From: Marasmius tenuissimus
Taxonomy: Eukaryota > Basidiomycota > Agaricomycetes > Agaricales > Marasmiaceae
DNA length: 64,000 nt
NCBI GenBank assembly: GCA_029532415.1
Contig: JAQOTA010000016.1
Location: forward strand, 1 to 64,000
Reading direction: 5' to 3'
The first letter of the stretch is position 1. Each line of letters opens with the position of its first letter. The notes beneath the pieces were generated by a model, which ran no database searches, was not told the DNA's origin, and saw nothing but the letters and a program-made list of their open reading frames with translations. The position numbers and the translations under genes are program-made. Shown in pieces: positions 46,062 to 57,982 of the stretch.

Positions 46062-47165
46062 TATACATAGCGCCCGCAGTTTGGTTCGGCGGACGTGTCA
46101 TGCACAAAGGGGACTCTTTACGATTCTGAGAGACGATCTTGTTTTATTTATATATCATAACTTCCACGACGGACTGCCTATCAACAATTATGCTCTGCCC
46201 TCACCACGCGCCGTATCGCCTCAGCTGTCGAAACTGCAGCCTGCTTTGGTCTTCTGTCGTGAAATACGTGCAGTATTCACTGACACACCGGTCCGGATAG
46301 CATGGCCCGAGAGGCTGTCTCCCAACACGAATCAGACGCCTTCTCCACATCGAGGTCGATTTAGTTTATTACACGCACTCTACTCGTGCTCGGACTGAGA
46401 TGATGTTGAAGGAGCCAACAGAAGGGAATCCGACACCTGTTGGACGCGTTTCATTGGTGAGCAAAGTGCAGGCGAGCAGAAGTACGCAAAGCTATCCTTG
46501 ACACTTCTCTCTGTAACTACGAGCCATCTGGATTCTGACTTTTGCCGGGTCAGTATCTTAGTCCACGCCGCAACCACATAACTCAGGCTCCACTATCATA
46601 ACGAGGTCTAACGTGTCACATTCAAGAGTCGAGCTAATCCAGCCAAGCAAATGGGCTAACTGGGTCCATCGTCATTAGTACTGCCAAGTTCTGAGGAACA
46701 GTCGCGCATTGCTTCGATAAGTCACCACTGGGGTCAAGGTATCAGTCCTCCTGGAGGTGTTTTGTCGCATCGTGTCGCGAGGATTGAATAAATCCCCGAA
46801 CAAATTCAACGAGGACGTTTGTTACTGCGCCAGCGAAGACGTTTCGATCAATAAATATAAGTACAAGACAGTCACAAAGCCACCTGAACTACATACGTGA
46901 AACCAAACCAAACTACCACCAGAACAGACATATTGCGCTTTTGTCTTTTGATTTAGGGAGCAGATATACATATTTACACAACCAATGTCGAGAATGATCA
47001 CTGGGCAAACCGGATACCATTGTCCATCAAGATGGATTCACCACTTGTCTCGGATCCGACATTAGGGCTTGCAATCACCCTGAAGGTCAGTGTCTCGTCC
47101 CATGAGGCGTTGCGTTGTTTAGCCCGGGTCGCCGCTTTCCGTAAGTTTAGAATTAAACGAGAGCC
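46062..47165. other. Intergenic region carrying a dynactin gene fragment
   Basis: Besides the fragment at 46385-46483 (listed separately), I see no supportable gene in this 1.1 kb. Confidence 0.4.
46385..46483 (-). pseudogene. Partial duplicate of the dynactin p27 gene (intron and exon piece)
   Basis: This 99-base stretch aligns without gaps to 50381-50479 inside the dynactin subunit 6 gene, with about 84 identical positions by hand count. The source segment spans the start of the last exon plus its 3' splice site and most of the preceding intron. The copy therefore arose from DNA, not from a spliced transcript. It has no coding capacity of its own. It lies 4 kb from the parent in the same orientation. 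Confidence 0.8.
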
Positions 47166-49032
47166 CTAAGGACGGGATGCAGGTGTTTTGAGATCGGAAG
47201 AGCTCGAGCATTGATCAGAAAGCTCACTGAGAATGAATAGACGGGTGTCAGCCAGCTGGGTAAACGCAATTGTGAGCACAATGAGAAATGGTTTGTAGAC
47301 AAGGAAGACTAACGGGATGGCAATGCCAGAGTATGTGCCCTGGAGCTTGGAATTGGTGACGGTTCCAATCAGCACTATGGCTGGTATGGTCAGTATAGGA
47401 ATGTCTGTCATAGCTAGACAACTGGCTCACTCGTGATCCTGTGATTTGTGGTTGGAGGCGGTCAAGTGAGAATATATCGAGACGGCGGTACTTACAGAGA
47501 GAAGTAAATCGCCCCATCCTGATAAAAGGTTACCACCAGTGGGCTCAGTGTCTGGCTGAGGGTCCTCGCTCGCATGAGGTCGGTATTGGCGGTGCGTAAA
47601 GACACGAATAATTCACGGATGGTCATGGAAAAAAATAACGCTGTAGTAGAATAGTCGCATAGGCTGTGAGCCTCGAGCGGTTAGGCTAGATCAGGAGTCG
47701 ATTGACTAACTGGCAGCAATCAAGCAGGGAACCCTTTGAAATTGGGTGTCCATCAATAATTTGACTTGGCTGAAAGCTGCCAGGAGCTTACCAGGCAAAA
47801 AGTTCCAGACCTGTGGGTTTCACCGAGAGACAACCAGGCAGGTTAATTCCTGGGGGTGCCTCTATTGCTCCGCGACTCATCGCCACAGCAATCGCTGTGC
47901 TGATGTAAAGTTCGAACTAGTGGTTTGTATAGGTCAGCAACACATCAGAATACCAGCGGACGAGCCAGCAGGCATGTAGGGAGAACACGTACAGCAAATT
48001 CCACTACAGGGCAGTCATCAGCAGGTGAGCAATTCACGATCGACAAGGAGACGTACCGATGAGGACAAAGGTTAAAAACGCGAGAACTACGTAGGATAGA
48101 TGCAACATCAGTGGGACAAGGGTCCCGTCGCCATATCATTCGTATGATCTCGTGTACCTTTCTTTTTTCGGCCATACAATGCGTGTAGCCGCATGATCAG
48201 TATAATATTGACCGTAGTTGTGAATACAATAGGACCTGCGCTGGCAGACGACAGGAATGAGCCAATAACATAGCGGGTCCGATCGATAGGACTTACGCTG
48301 GGTAAAACGGAAGATATGCTCGACAGCTTAAGTTATAATCATCGATCAGAGACACTAAATGCGGGTTTTTTTTTGAGGACGCAGGCGGAAGACGTACAAC
48401 TGTCGTGCATGGTCAAGTAAGGCGCAAAATAGCTATAGATTCGCATCACTCACCTCGAGAGGCAAATTGAGGCGCGAGTACACTGGTTGGTATTGCTGGA
48501 TGTCAGTCGAAGAGCCAAAGGACGAGAAAACCACAAACCAGCAAACTCAAGCCTGTGACATCCGACTCGCTGTCAGTAACAAAGGTTCAGATCGAGATAC
48601 AATGCACCTACGTGGTGAACAAGAAGCCGTAGTATCTTGCAAAAATGTACAAGGACTTTGGGACAGACCAACGAGAGCTAGAAGGGGATTCGAGCGTAAG
48701 TCTATCCCGTCTGAAGTAAAGAATCGTCAAGACGCCTACCACCAGATGTATTCGACCTATCGGAGCCGGCCCACTCTTCAATCATTAGTAGCGAAATAAT
48801 TGGTGATCATCGCAATGAATGCTGACCTCCTCTTCGAGTTTGAGCCAGATATCGTATGACAGAAAGGCAACCCCCGAGACTTGACGTTGGTTAGAATCAG
48901 CCATAACGATGATGCATATTGCTTACGCCTGACATAGTTGACCACCCGCGCCTGTTCCAAAACAACAAAGAGCTCTCGTATAGCGTCTTGAAGGGAGGGA
49001 AATGAAATGGGGGAGCCAGGGAGGGTAGCCAT
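47166..49032 (-). CDS. DUF6533-type seven-helix membrane protein
   Basis: A many-exon minus-strand gene of the mushroom-expanded family annotated DUF6533, integral membrane proteins of unknown function. The proposed start is at 49032 (MATLPGSP), soon followed by VVNYVR and, after an intron, FLSYDIWLKLEEE and VEYIW, the usual first-helix motif. Later pieces are SVPKSLYIFARYYGFLFTT, LIMRLHALYGRKK (matching the family's LR.YALYGR.KK pattern) and the last helices IPILTIPAIVLIGTV, IPLVFLVYKPFLIVLTIAF. It ends with a Ser-rich tail and a stop at 47166. Exon borders in the middle were not all resolved, and a damaged copy cannot be excluded. Confidence 0.65.
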
Positions 49033-50142
49033 TGTACGCGTGACTGTCAGTTTAGGCAGACCGAAATTGGTGAAGTTTGCGGTACGATAGTGATCCTTTT
49101 GAATTCGCCAGCCTCTCTGGGCCACTTCCTTTTCGGATGGAATCGAAAAATGAATCATCAATCAAGTATCAGTGGCGAGAAATTCTTTCCTCCGTACAGT
49201 GCGCAGCAGTGGTAGTTGTGATCTTCGAACATCGCACTCATCGTGATCGGAGGTTGATACAGAGCGAACTTAAGAGGATCAAGGGGAAGCAACGATCGCA
49301 ATGATCGAGCGGCAATAGCGGCGATGATCCATTCAGACTCCGGTCAGCGTCGACAAAGGTTGTGGAACACGGGTTTCAATTCCGTCGTAGGAAGCTCTGT
49401 GAAAGGGAGGGGAAAAAACTTTGTGAGTGAAGTTTGAACCTTGATCGGTGTATACATCCCGGGGCCGTAACAGCGGCAGATACGAGAAACAACCTCAACC
49501 TCAAATGTCTTTAACGTCTCGAATCTCGCGACGTAATCGCTCTTCAAATGGAGATTCCCGAAGTGCGTCTGGCAAGTTGATCAGTTTCCATGTCAGAAGT
49601 GCACAGGATGGCAGAATACGGCGCGAAGAATACAAGGGCTTCGAGACTAAACACCACCTGGTGCCAATTGGGAGCGTGAGGTCAAGGCCCCCTCAGAGAT
49701 ACTTTGAGAGATGGATTGACCCTGGCTTGATAGATTCGAACATCTGTCGACGATACACCGCCGACGATATCAAGACATCAAGAAGGTATCGCCCTTGCAT
49801 TATTCTTCAGCCTTGTTCGGCGACCTTCAAGTGCAGGTATTTGGGTCAGAGCTCGTTACCAACTGAAACCCTCACTTTGTATGTAGACCCCGGTAGCCCC
49901 CTATGTCAAGCCCAAATACTGAACCGACTTGGGCAATATATTTCCTTGCGTTATAATTTTGAGTATTCGGACATCTAGATCATTCTAAACATAGTGTTCC
50001 GTCGAATTACAGCTCTCATCACTGCAGACTATCGAGGTCTTCAGGATAGAGCATGCATGGCGTGGGTTGTTCAAAGGTCAAATTTGGTTCGGCTGCGGTC
50101 GAGACTACCCGAGCAACACTGTTTGTTTCGTCTCTTTCTGGG
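49033..50142. other. Spacer with one uncertain plus-strand frame
   Basis: An open plus-strand frame runs from an ATG at 49505 to 49978 (157 codons). It contains no known domain and is not supported by neighbours, so I do not call it a gene. The rest is the upstream region of the DUF6533 gene and the 3' flank of the dynactin gene. Confidence 0.35.
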
Positions 50143-50919
50143 TCAGCCGCCCTCACCGCGTCGGAGTCGATTAAATTTGGGGAGCATTTCTCGTAGATAT
50201 TCGGCGTGTTTGCGTCGGAGATCAGCCTCTTGTATCTTCCCCTTGCCTGTCCACGTCCTACGCTCTGCCTCGGGTCCGTAGACGACGGTGTAGTCATCCA
50301 ATGTTTCGTCTTCTTGAGGCACCAGCATGCACCCTGCCCCGATTACACAGAATGAGGAGATGCGAACCGTGTGATGGACGCGTGCTCGAACTGATATGGT
50401 GTTGAATGAACCAACAGAAGGGGATTCGACGCCTGTTGGACGCGTTTCGTTAGTGAACCAAGTGCAAGCGAGCAAGAGTCTCTATCACGCACGACAACCA
50501 ATCTCAAATAAGTTGTCATCTCCGATTCTCATGACCTCTTTTCTTCTGTTAACCATTAACGAAGTTGATGAGCTGGCTTAAAATGTGAGTAATAATTGAA
50601 CACTTACTCACCGGTTGACAATGATGGCACTCTCCTCTATGATGCAGTTAGAACCGATGACGATGGGACCAGCTATGGCAAATATGGTGGCCTTCGGATG
50701 TACTATGGTTCCTGGCAACGAGTTTGACAGAGAGGTCAGCATTGGGAACCAAATTCTCGTCGAAGCCTCTCCCTCACCAGCACCAATTGTAATGTCGCCT
50801 TTCAATTCCACATCTTGACATACGACTGCTTTGGAGTGGATGGTGAACTTGTCTCGACTGGAGCGTTTCACTAAGAATGTGTGATGGATTGAGTAGACCG
50901 TTGCTCACATTGGGGCCAT
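50143..50919 (-). CDS. Dynactin subunit 6 (p27)
   Basis: p27 is part of the pointed-end complex of dynactin, the dynein cofactor on microtubules. Exons from the 5' end are 50919-50909, 50857-50778, 50711-50612, 50545-50493 and 50432-50143, closing exactly in phase to 177 residues. The protein is a left-handed beta-helix of hexapeptide repeats ([62 protein letters not shown]). The family C-terminus reads [32 protein letters not shown] and PKFNRLR. The first exon is only 11 bases (ATG GCC CCA AT). It is divergently arranged with RPL15. A fragment of this gene is found at 46385-46483. Confidence 0.92.
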
Positions 50920-51200
50920 GAATTGCGGGGTCAGTCCATGAGGGGATGGAGGCACGAGTTGAACAGACGCCCGTGAGGTCAAAGCAGGTGAGTCAAGCGC
51001 TCAATACGGGCGCTCAAGAGATTCGGCAAGTCCCGATAGAACTGCACAGTCGTTCCCAAGCCACCTCCCAGTTTGGCAAGTGCATCAATCTATACACTAA
51101 GGCAGGCCTCCACCAAATCCAACAACCTCAAAACTAGGTTCGTCGTCGTCGATTTTCTGCGAAAACACAACGCTGACGTTCTTGAACGAATAGCCGCAAG
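50920..51200. promoter_or_regulatory. Shared bidirectional promoter region of dynactin p27 and RPL15
   Basis: The two start codons are 281 bases apart and point away from each other, so both promoters must lie here or overlap the neighbouring gene. No clear TATA box was seen on either strand. Confidence 0.55.
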
Positions 51201-52050
51201 ATGGGCGCATACAAATACGTGGGGGAACTCTACAAAAAGAAGCAGTCGGATGTCCTTCGTTTTCTTTTCCGTGTGAGGTGCGTGGAACGAAAGTCATCGA
51301 ACCGTAACGGGAGGGCTGAATCTGTTTTCTGAATCGATATAGGTGCTGGGAGTACCGTCAACTCAACATTATCCACCGTGCTTCGCGTCCCTCCAGACCC
51401 GACAAGGCTCGTCGCCTCGGCTACAAGGCCAAGCAGGGATATGTTATCTACCGTATCCGTGTTCGCAGGGGTAACCGCAAGAAGCCCGTCCCCAAGGGTG
51501 GGTATCAAATCGTGATTGACTCGATTAATGAGAAGCTGACTGGAATACCCAAATAGGTGCTACCTACGGCAAGCCCGTTCGTCAGGGTGTTAACCACCTC
51601 AAGTACCAGAGGGGATTGAGGAGCACTGCTGAGGAGCGTATTGGTCGTCGCTGCGGAAACCTCCGTGTCTTGAACTCCTACTGGATCAACCAGGATGGTG
51701 TCTATAAGTACTACGAGGTTATTTGCGTTGACCCATCCCACAAAGCCGTACGTTTTATCGTCTCTCGTGTTGATCCCTTTTGGCTCTAATTACAGCGTCA
51801 TTCAGATCCGCAGGGATCCCCGCATCAACTGGATCGTCAACCCCGTCCACAAGCGCAGGGAAGCTCGTGGTCTCACCGCCATCGGCAAGCAGGTGCGTCC
51901 TTCACGACTCGCAGAAATATTGACCTCTTTCTCACCGCTAACTGTCGCGTTTAGAACCGTGGTCTCGGCAAGGGCAACCGCTACAACCACACCACTGCTC
52001 GCGCTACCTGGCGCAAACACAACACACTCAGCTTGCGTCGCTACCGGTGA
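51201..52050 (+). CDS. RPL15: 60S ribosomal protein L15 (eL15)
   Basis: Component of the large ribosomal subunit. Exons 51201-51277, 51343-51497, 51557-51747, 51806-51892 and 51955-52050 close in phase to 201 residues, the normal size. The start [18 protein letters not shown] is characteristic, as are [79 protein letters not shown] and the end TLSLRRYR. The acceptor of exon 4 was set at 51805, giving HKA/IRRDP as in the family; an upstream acceptor-like CAG at 51793-51795 would break the frame. Confidence 0.96.
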
Positions 52051-52708
52051 TCTGTTTATGTGTAGGTTTTTGCTATGTCGTTCCCTCCTCCGTGTTATAC
52101 ATATACTCCTCATGCCGCTCAAAATGCCATGCCTATCATGCGTTTGCTAAGGATATGTTCGTCTTGTCTACAAGTTCGCCGTCTGAGTGGCGTACAAGCA
52201 TCGTCCTATACTGTAACTTGAGTAGCTTCGCCGCTGTCAATGTTAGACCCGAGCTAAACCGCAAGTTGGTAAATATGTGCTTTTAAGAGACGTGCCCAGC
52301 AGCCCAAGGTAGCTCATACCTACCACATATAGCTCATAGTGAGTCTGAGCTGCCCTGAGAGTTCATGCTAACAGATGCTAGCCCGTCTTGTGTGCCTTTC
52401 TTCCCATGATAGCCGGTGAATAGAAAAATTTCGTTCGGTTCGGTAAAGTTCAAGTTGCGCGAATGGACCGTTCCCCATTTGATGTCATCACAACATGGTG
52501 TTATAAATGAAACAAGCACCGTATGACTTTTTTTCTTGTCAGCTCCCTCGCTAGCCTCGGCCACCCCAAAACCTGTCAGAGTTATCTGCTAGGTGCGTAT
52601 ACAATCAGTCTGCCCTCCCAGTGGTCTAATCGTCGCCCGATTGTATAGGTTGGTCCTCTACGAAGTCCACGATCGTCCCAAGAATCCAAAGACATACATA
52701 GGAGCCAA
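52051..52708. other. Intergenic region
   Basis: 3' region of RPL15 and upstream region of the transporter. Nothing recognisable was seen. Confidence 0.4.
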
Positions 52709-54442
52709 ATGTCGACAATGAGGAACTCCAGCGACGACCAAAAAATCGATGCGCCAGACACACCCCCTGGTCTCGACTCCAGGAGTGTAAAGAGCGATAT
52801 CGAAAGTGCACGACCTGAGGATCAGAATGGTGCTCTCAAGAGGCTACCCATCGACTATTCATCCCCGGGTGCCTTCCTCAACTCGGTTGGTCTGCGTTTT
52901 AGCATGATGTGGACGAAGAGGTTTTTCCTTTCGTTGTTGGCCGGGCAAGTGGTGTCGTTGTGTATCACTTGCACCAATGTCACCACCACCGAGCTCGGGA
53001 TGAGAGGGTGGGCATTACCGACGACACAATCCATGTTTTTGTGAGTGCCCCAAAGCTGTTGTGTTGGTCTACTGCTTATCAGTGTGCTTTAGGTATTTTA
53101 CGTTGTTTTTGGTTTACACGCCCTACACGGTATACAAATGTCAGTGGTGGAGTTCCTGAATCCTAACTTTGTGGCGCGCTGACACACGGTCGTCAATGCT
53201 ATTGTAGACGGATTCAAGGGATGGGCAGAGATGGTCTATCGGGATGGATGGAAATGTGAGTGTTCCCCCCCCACGGCAAGACGGTTCATTGACCGTGCTA
53301 TCTCTGCTATAGACTTCATTCTAGCGGCAGCTGACGTCGAAGCCAACTTCTTGGTCGTCAAGGCATATCAATACACTGATCTCTTGTCCTGCATGTTGCT
53401 CGATGCATGGGCGATCCCGGCCTGTATATTCTTCTCATGGCTGTGGATGCGTACTAAATATCACTGGACCCAGCTTCTCGTAAGTTTTTCGTGTTCCCGC
53501 ATGGACCTGGATACTCGTTCACACCAACCTTGGTAGGGTGTCGTCATTTGCTTAGGAGGAATGGCCATGCTCGTCGGCTCGGACATCATATCAGGAAAGA
53601 CTGATGGTGCTGCTCCTCTTGACAGAGCCAAAGGAGATGGGTTCATGATCGCCGGAGCTACTCTGTATGGTTTCAGTGCGTATTCATCTCCAGGACGCGT
53701 AGAAGAACCCTCATCGATGTGTTAAATATACAGCAAACGCGACAGAGGAACTTTTTGTGCGAAAGAGACCGCTATACGAGGTCGGCTTTCCACTCCGGTG
53801 CGAGTTGGCCCGGGTCGTACTGATTTGTTGTTATCTTCCATCAGGTTGTCGGACAGTTAGGGTTCTGGGGTATCATCATCAGTGCTTGCCAGGTCGGAGG
53901 TCTGGAAGCTCGCAATTTTAAGCATCATTCTTGGAACGGAGCGACCGGTGCGTTCTGTCCCGATCTATCAATACACGCCTACTCACCGCTATCATCCTAC
54001 AGCGGGTCTTCTCATAGCCTTTACAACCGGCATGTTGATTCTCTACACCGTCGCTCCCATTCTGTATCGGATGGCTTCCTCGGCATACTACAATCTCAGC
54101 ATCATCTCTGCGGATTTCTACGGTCTGCTATTTGGGTTGTTCCTATACGTGAGTTTTCTTCGCTATTCTCCTCGAGGCTCAATGCTGAACGCGATACTGG
54201 TAGCATTACAAGCCGTACTGGCTCTACTTCATTTCCTTCGCCGTCACGATCATCGGTTTGATCACATACTTCTGGTGGGCTGCCCGTGAGTGTTCTATTA
54301 TCTTAGTCGTACTCGAGTATTCACACATTATCCCTTGCGTGTAGCGGAAGATCAAGGAGAGCTAACGGCACAGGCTCCCGCATACGTTCAAGAGAGACGA
54401 GAGAAACTGAGAGGTCCACAGAAGATCGTCGGGAATGTTTGA
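52709..54442 (+). CDS. SLC35F-type multi-pass membrane transporter
   Basis: Member of the drug/metabolite transporter superfamily, close in pattern to solute carrier 35 members F1/F2. The hydrophilic N-terminus (about 55 residues) precedes about ten hydrophobic segments spread over short exons (FFLSLLAGQVVSLCITC, YFTLFLVYTPYTVYK). Family signatures are ANFLVVKAYQYTDLLSCMLL, DAWAIPACIFFSWLWMRTKY, GVVICLGGMAMLVGSD and ATLYGFSNATEELFV. The last helices (LLIAFTTGMLILYTVAPI, FAVTIIGLITYFWW) are followed by a short charged tail ending at the stop 54440-54442. Some middle exon borders are inferred. The transported substrate cannot be told from sequence. Confidence 0.82.
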
Positions 54443-55399
54443 TGCTGAGTTTTGGGTTTTATGGTTTTCCTTCTGACAACGGCCAAGCTGTGGTTTCGTT
54501 AAGTTGTATTCCTATGACCGCTGAATTTACTCTTTGCTTCCTGGTGTTATTGGCGAGCCGTATGTTTGGACTTTCGAACCAGAGAGTGCTGCATGAGAGA
54601 CCAGGGGCTGAGGAACAGGAAGACCATTCCCTGCGAGACGACGTGTTTGCCGCCTCTCCCGAGTCCTGCGCCTCAGTGTAAGTGGTACCTCAATCCTTGT
54701 CACTGCCCTTTCTTGACTTTGGTTCTCTATCGGCGCCCTCAAGCTCTTTCAGTCCCAATTGCTTTCCAAATGAGACCACTTCATCGTTTACCATACGACC
54801 ATACGCCTATGCCTCTTAACTGTTCAATCCGTATACCGTACCGTTTGCGTATGAAACTGTGGGTACAGATAAACGCCTCAAGATAACCCTACCGGGTTCG
54901 TTTCGTGCGTACTGCGATATAACGAAGCACTGGCTCTGAGACGCCGGATACCGTTAGTCCAGGTGTGCGAACGGAGCTGACAGAGCTGAGGAGACGTTTC
55001 CATTGGGTTGTACGCGTACTGAGCTTCCATAGGAAGTGTCTTCAAATCACTAACGCTTCAGCTACACCGTTAACGAAGGAGAGCACACCATGGGCTACGT
55101 GAGGGCAAAAGAAAAAAAAAATAATTTATTCACCATACCAGCGTCTACAGTGGCACGGCGTCAACGCCAAAGAGGGCACATGACAAAAGAGACTGCACAC
55201 CCTCGAAAGCTAGCGATACCAGTAATACTCGTCGAACTCGATAGGACAGCCCAGTAACACTCGATATCAAACTCTAGTCATCCAATTCGGTAAGATTTCC
55301 AGCTGGAAGGGCCAAGCACCCATAACTGACGTCCCCGAACACATTTTGATGGTGTAGTTTATCGCCCCAGGTTCCAGCTCAAAGCATATCAGTCGAATT
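54443..55399. other. Intergenic region
   Basis: No gene supported. It contains an A-rich run near 55107-55122. Short frames on both strands have no motifs. Confidence 0.4.
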
Positions 55400-56082
55400 A
55401 TGCCAGCGTTGACTGTCGGATCGTCCGTTTTGGAGGTGGCTGAGGAGGTTTCGAGTTCTAGTAGCTCCGGTAGCGGTCTTTTGGCTAAATTGGTCGTTGG
55501 TGGAATACTGGTGGTCGTTGCTGCGGTAGCGGCCAAGAAGTGGTTCTTCCCATACACCATCAAGGATTTGAAGGGTTTGGTAAAGAACATTGACAATTTA
55601 ATCAAGAATAACATAACTCTTCAGTGGAACTTGCTGGGGGGTTGTGCGAAGGAATTTAGGTGTAGGTTGGAGAGGTGAGTGTGGGGTCGTGCGTACCTTG
55701 GTGCCCAAAATTACTGATCTCTGCCCCCTCAAATCTCTCCCAAATCCCTTTGTATGCCCACTAACGACCATTTGGATGTTCCACACGGCCGATTTGGACC
55801 TAATGCAGACAGAACGAGGAGGTGCGCCAGATCGAGATAAGGAGTGTCGCCGAGCCGGATAGGACGAAAATTCTAGCTTGGATGGTATTCCAGTGGCGCC
55901 AACTCAAGCGGGTGAATGCTTGCCATGCGTCGCTGTCCCAGTTGAAGTATGAATTGATGGTGCGTGGGCTTGGTTATACCTGGTGGCGAAAATATTGAGA
56001 AAAATATACCATGCAGCTCGAGATCGAGGATAGAGAGCGTATCTTCTGTGAAGGGGCAGCGTCCCCGTCCAGAAGAATGTAA
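55400..56082 (+). CDS. Small single-pass membrane protein, paralogue of the gene at 57983-58570
   Basis: Exons 55400-55674, 55809-55959 and 56017-56082 close in phase to 163 residues. A Ser-rich head (EVSSSSSSGSG) is followed by one membrane helix (LLAKLVVGGILVVVAAVAA), then KKWFFPYTIKDLKGL and an amphipathic helical region (VKNIDNLIKNN), ending in a charged helical tail (NEEVRQIEIRSVAEP, WMVFQWRQLKRV). The family is unknown to me. The gene at 57983-58570 on the other strand shows the same plan and the shared AKKWF.PYT..DL motif. The first intron (134 nt) is longer than usual here. Confidence 0.65.
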
Positions 56083-57261
56083 TGCCATCCATTCTGTTGC
56101 TTCCTAGCAGAATTCTGGCACGTCGTTGTTGACTACCGCGCTTGTCATCCATCGCCGCTACCGTTTGCTATTCCACTGTTACTGAACATCGAACATTTCG
56201 TTTTGCTGTCGCCTGGCCACCTATACCGCTTTGCTCGTACTGCTGAAAATTGTTTTATCTGGATTGCTGTTCCGAACGACCCAGAAAGAGGGGACGAAGA
56301 GACCGCGAGGGGAGAGACAGATCAAATCCAGCACGATGACTGTGATGTCGGTCTGGTGTTTTCTGCATATTCTGCAGCCGCACCGGTCGTGATGTAACGA
56401 TTCTGTACGGCCATCGAACATAGTAAGTCGACAACGCCGAAGGAGCACAGACAAAGACAACCGTACCGTTGGCAGCGGGAAATTTCACCATACACGTTGC
56501 TGGATCGACGTGCTACCAATAGTGGCATCTTCTGACTAATCTCAACTTTTTTGGGCAGTTATAGGGTTAGTTTTGAGAGGGTGGGCTGACGAAGGGTCAA
56601 GTGGAGAAGGTGAAGGAGAGTGCCGCAATGCTCGGTAGCACAAATCCGTGAGTATGCGGATGGCGGGCGACTGCCATCCGGTAGTTGGGGTATGGTGAAT
56701 TACAAGGGCCATTCCTAGTTGCACAACGAAGGATGAATGAGCGTCCAGGGGCCAGGAGAGGTGAAGAGGCGAGGCCAGGAAGGGGTGTTTGGGGTCTCGT
56801 TATCTCCGAAGACTAATTTGATACGAACCAATTAAATGAGCGAAAGTCCGGAATGACTCACTGGTGCGTGCAAGCTGTCAGACCACCAGATTGGTTGACC
56901 GGCTACGCTCTCGCAATCTTGATTGGCTCTTTAAAGACCGGGCTGCTTTTCATAGGATGCTCACGAGGCCGGCATTCAGTCTGGCTAGCGGATCAAACAA
57001 AAACGGAAGGCGCAAGAGGGCGCAACGCATGCGGACCCCGGGCACCCTCCCACCCAGCTGGTCGATTCCGACGCTTTCTCACTTGCTCCCTCTTGCTCCT
57101 GCACCTTGGACCATTTATTCGACAATTAGTTTCTGTCTTTCCCAATTATCTGTCTTCTACCCAGCATATGATACGACCACTCTCTCATTCTCGCCCCCAG
57201 TCATAAGTCCCTCGCATCTACAGAAGATCCTTACCTCGACATCGTAGGACGCATTGCACAG
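56083..57261. other. Intergenic region
   Basis: No supportable gene in about 1.2 kb. The last 200 bases before 57262 are pyrimidine-rich and may be the promoter of the small spliced gene that follows. Confidence 0.4.
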
Positions 57262-57583
57262 ATGAACGCCAGCACGCAGACTATCAACAGGTGAGCTCCT
57301 GTTTTAATTGTTGAATCAAATCGTCAGCCCCTGATCTGAGCAATACTTGGGATCTTTATTGACGACCAACTTTTGTATTCCTCCTAGTCCGTGGTATCAG
57401 CCTTCTGAATATCTCAAGTGCGTTTCCTCGTTGTCATTCTTGACCAAGCAAGCCAGCGCTGACCGCGTGCTTCTTTCCTTTGGTAGGCGAACACAGTTCG
57501 ACGCTTTTACGGTGTGCAAGTTTACACCACCACAGTTTCAGCGAACCAGAGACCGTCGACGATGGTACGGGTACGGTGGTTAG
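57262..57583 (+). CDS. Very small spliced gene, first copy of a tandem pair
   Basis: An ATG at 57262 followed by two short introns with good GTGAGC/GTGCGT donors gives a peptide of about 50 residues (NASTQTINS, PWYQPSEYLK, RTQFDAFTVCKF) ending in RRRWYGYGG and a stop at 57581-57583. It has no family I know. Support comes from the splice signals and from a second, similar exon-intron-exon unit about 350 bases downstream. It may be a real small protein or a non-coding transcript. Confidence 0.35.
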
Positions 57584-57719
57584 TCAAGGGATTTGGCGTC
57601 CCTCTGGATGACCAGAGCGTACGAGGAGATATTGAATGAGCGATGCAATACTCGTCCTCGGACGTTTGTGCTCAGAGTGCTTGCGCCCGTTCACTGCCAT
57701 TTGAAAATGAACAAGTGGT

Positions 57720-57934
57720 CTCTGCAGCCTTTCTAGCCACTACCCACCTCAAGTACGTGTTTCCCTCTTGTTTCTGACCTTGCAAACTAATGCTGATTTC
57801 GATCCTGCTCCATTGGTAGGCAACGAACAGAAGATTTCTTGGAGGTGTGCAATTTACAAGAATATAGCCCTCGTAAAGCAGAAATTGGCGACGATGGCAT
57901 AGGCGCTGTGGAAATCAGGTCGGGTCAGGCGTGA
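57720..57934 (+). repeat. Second, diverged copy of the small spliced unit
   Basis: The arrangement CTCAA/GT...TTGGTAG/GC, then a stretch reading QRTEDFLEVC, mirrors CTCAA/GT...TTGGTAG/GC and RTQFDAFTVC of the first unit. The copy ends at a stop at 57932-57934. It could be additional exons of the same gene or a tandem duplicate. Confidence 0.4.
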
Positions 57935-57982
57935 ATTGTATTTCCGGATGCCTTTGGTGAGTGCAGCATCTGTCCTTGAATG

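Noticed and set aside
49448..49978. 176-codon plus-strand frame between the DUF6533 and dynactin genes.
   Set aside because: No domain, no splice or neighbour support, and an unremarkable composition.
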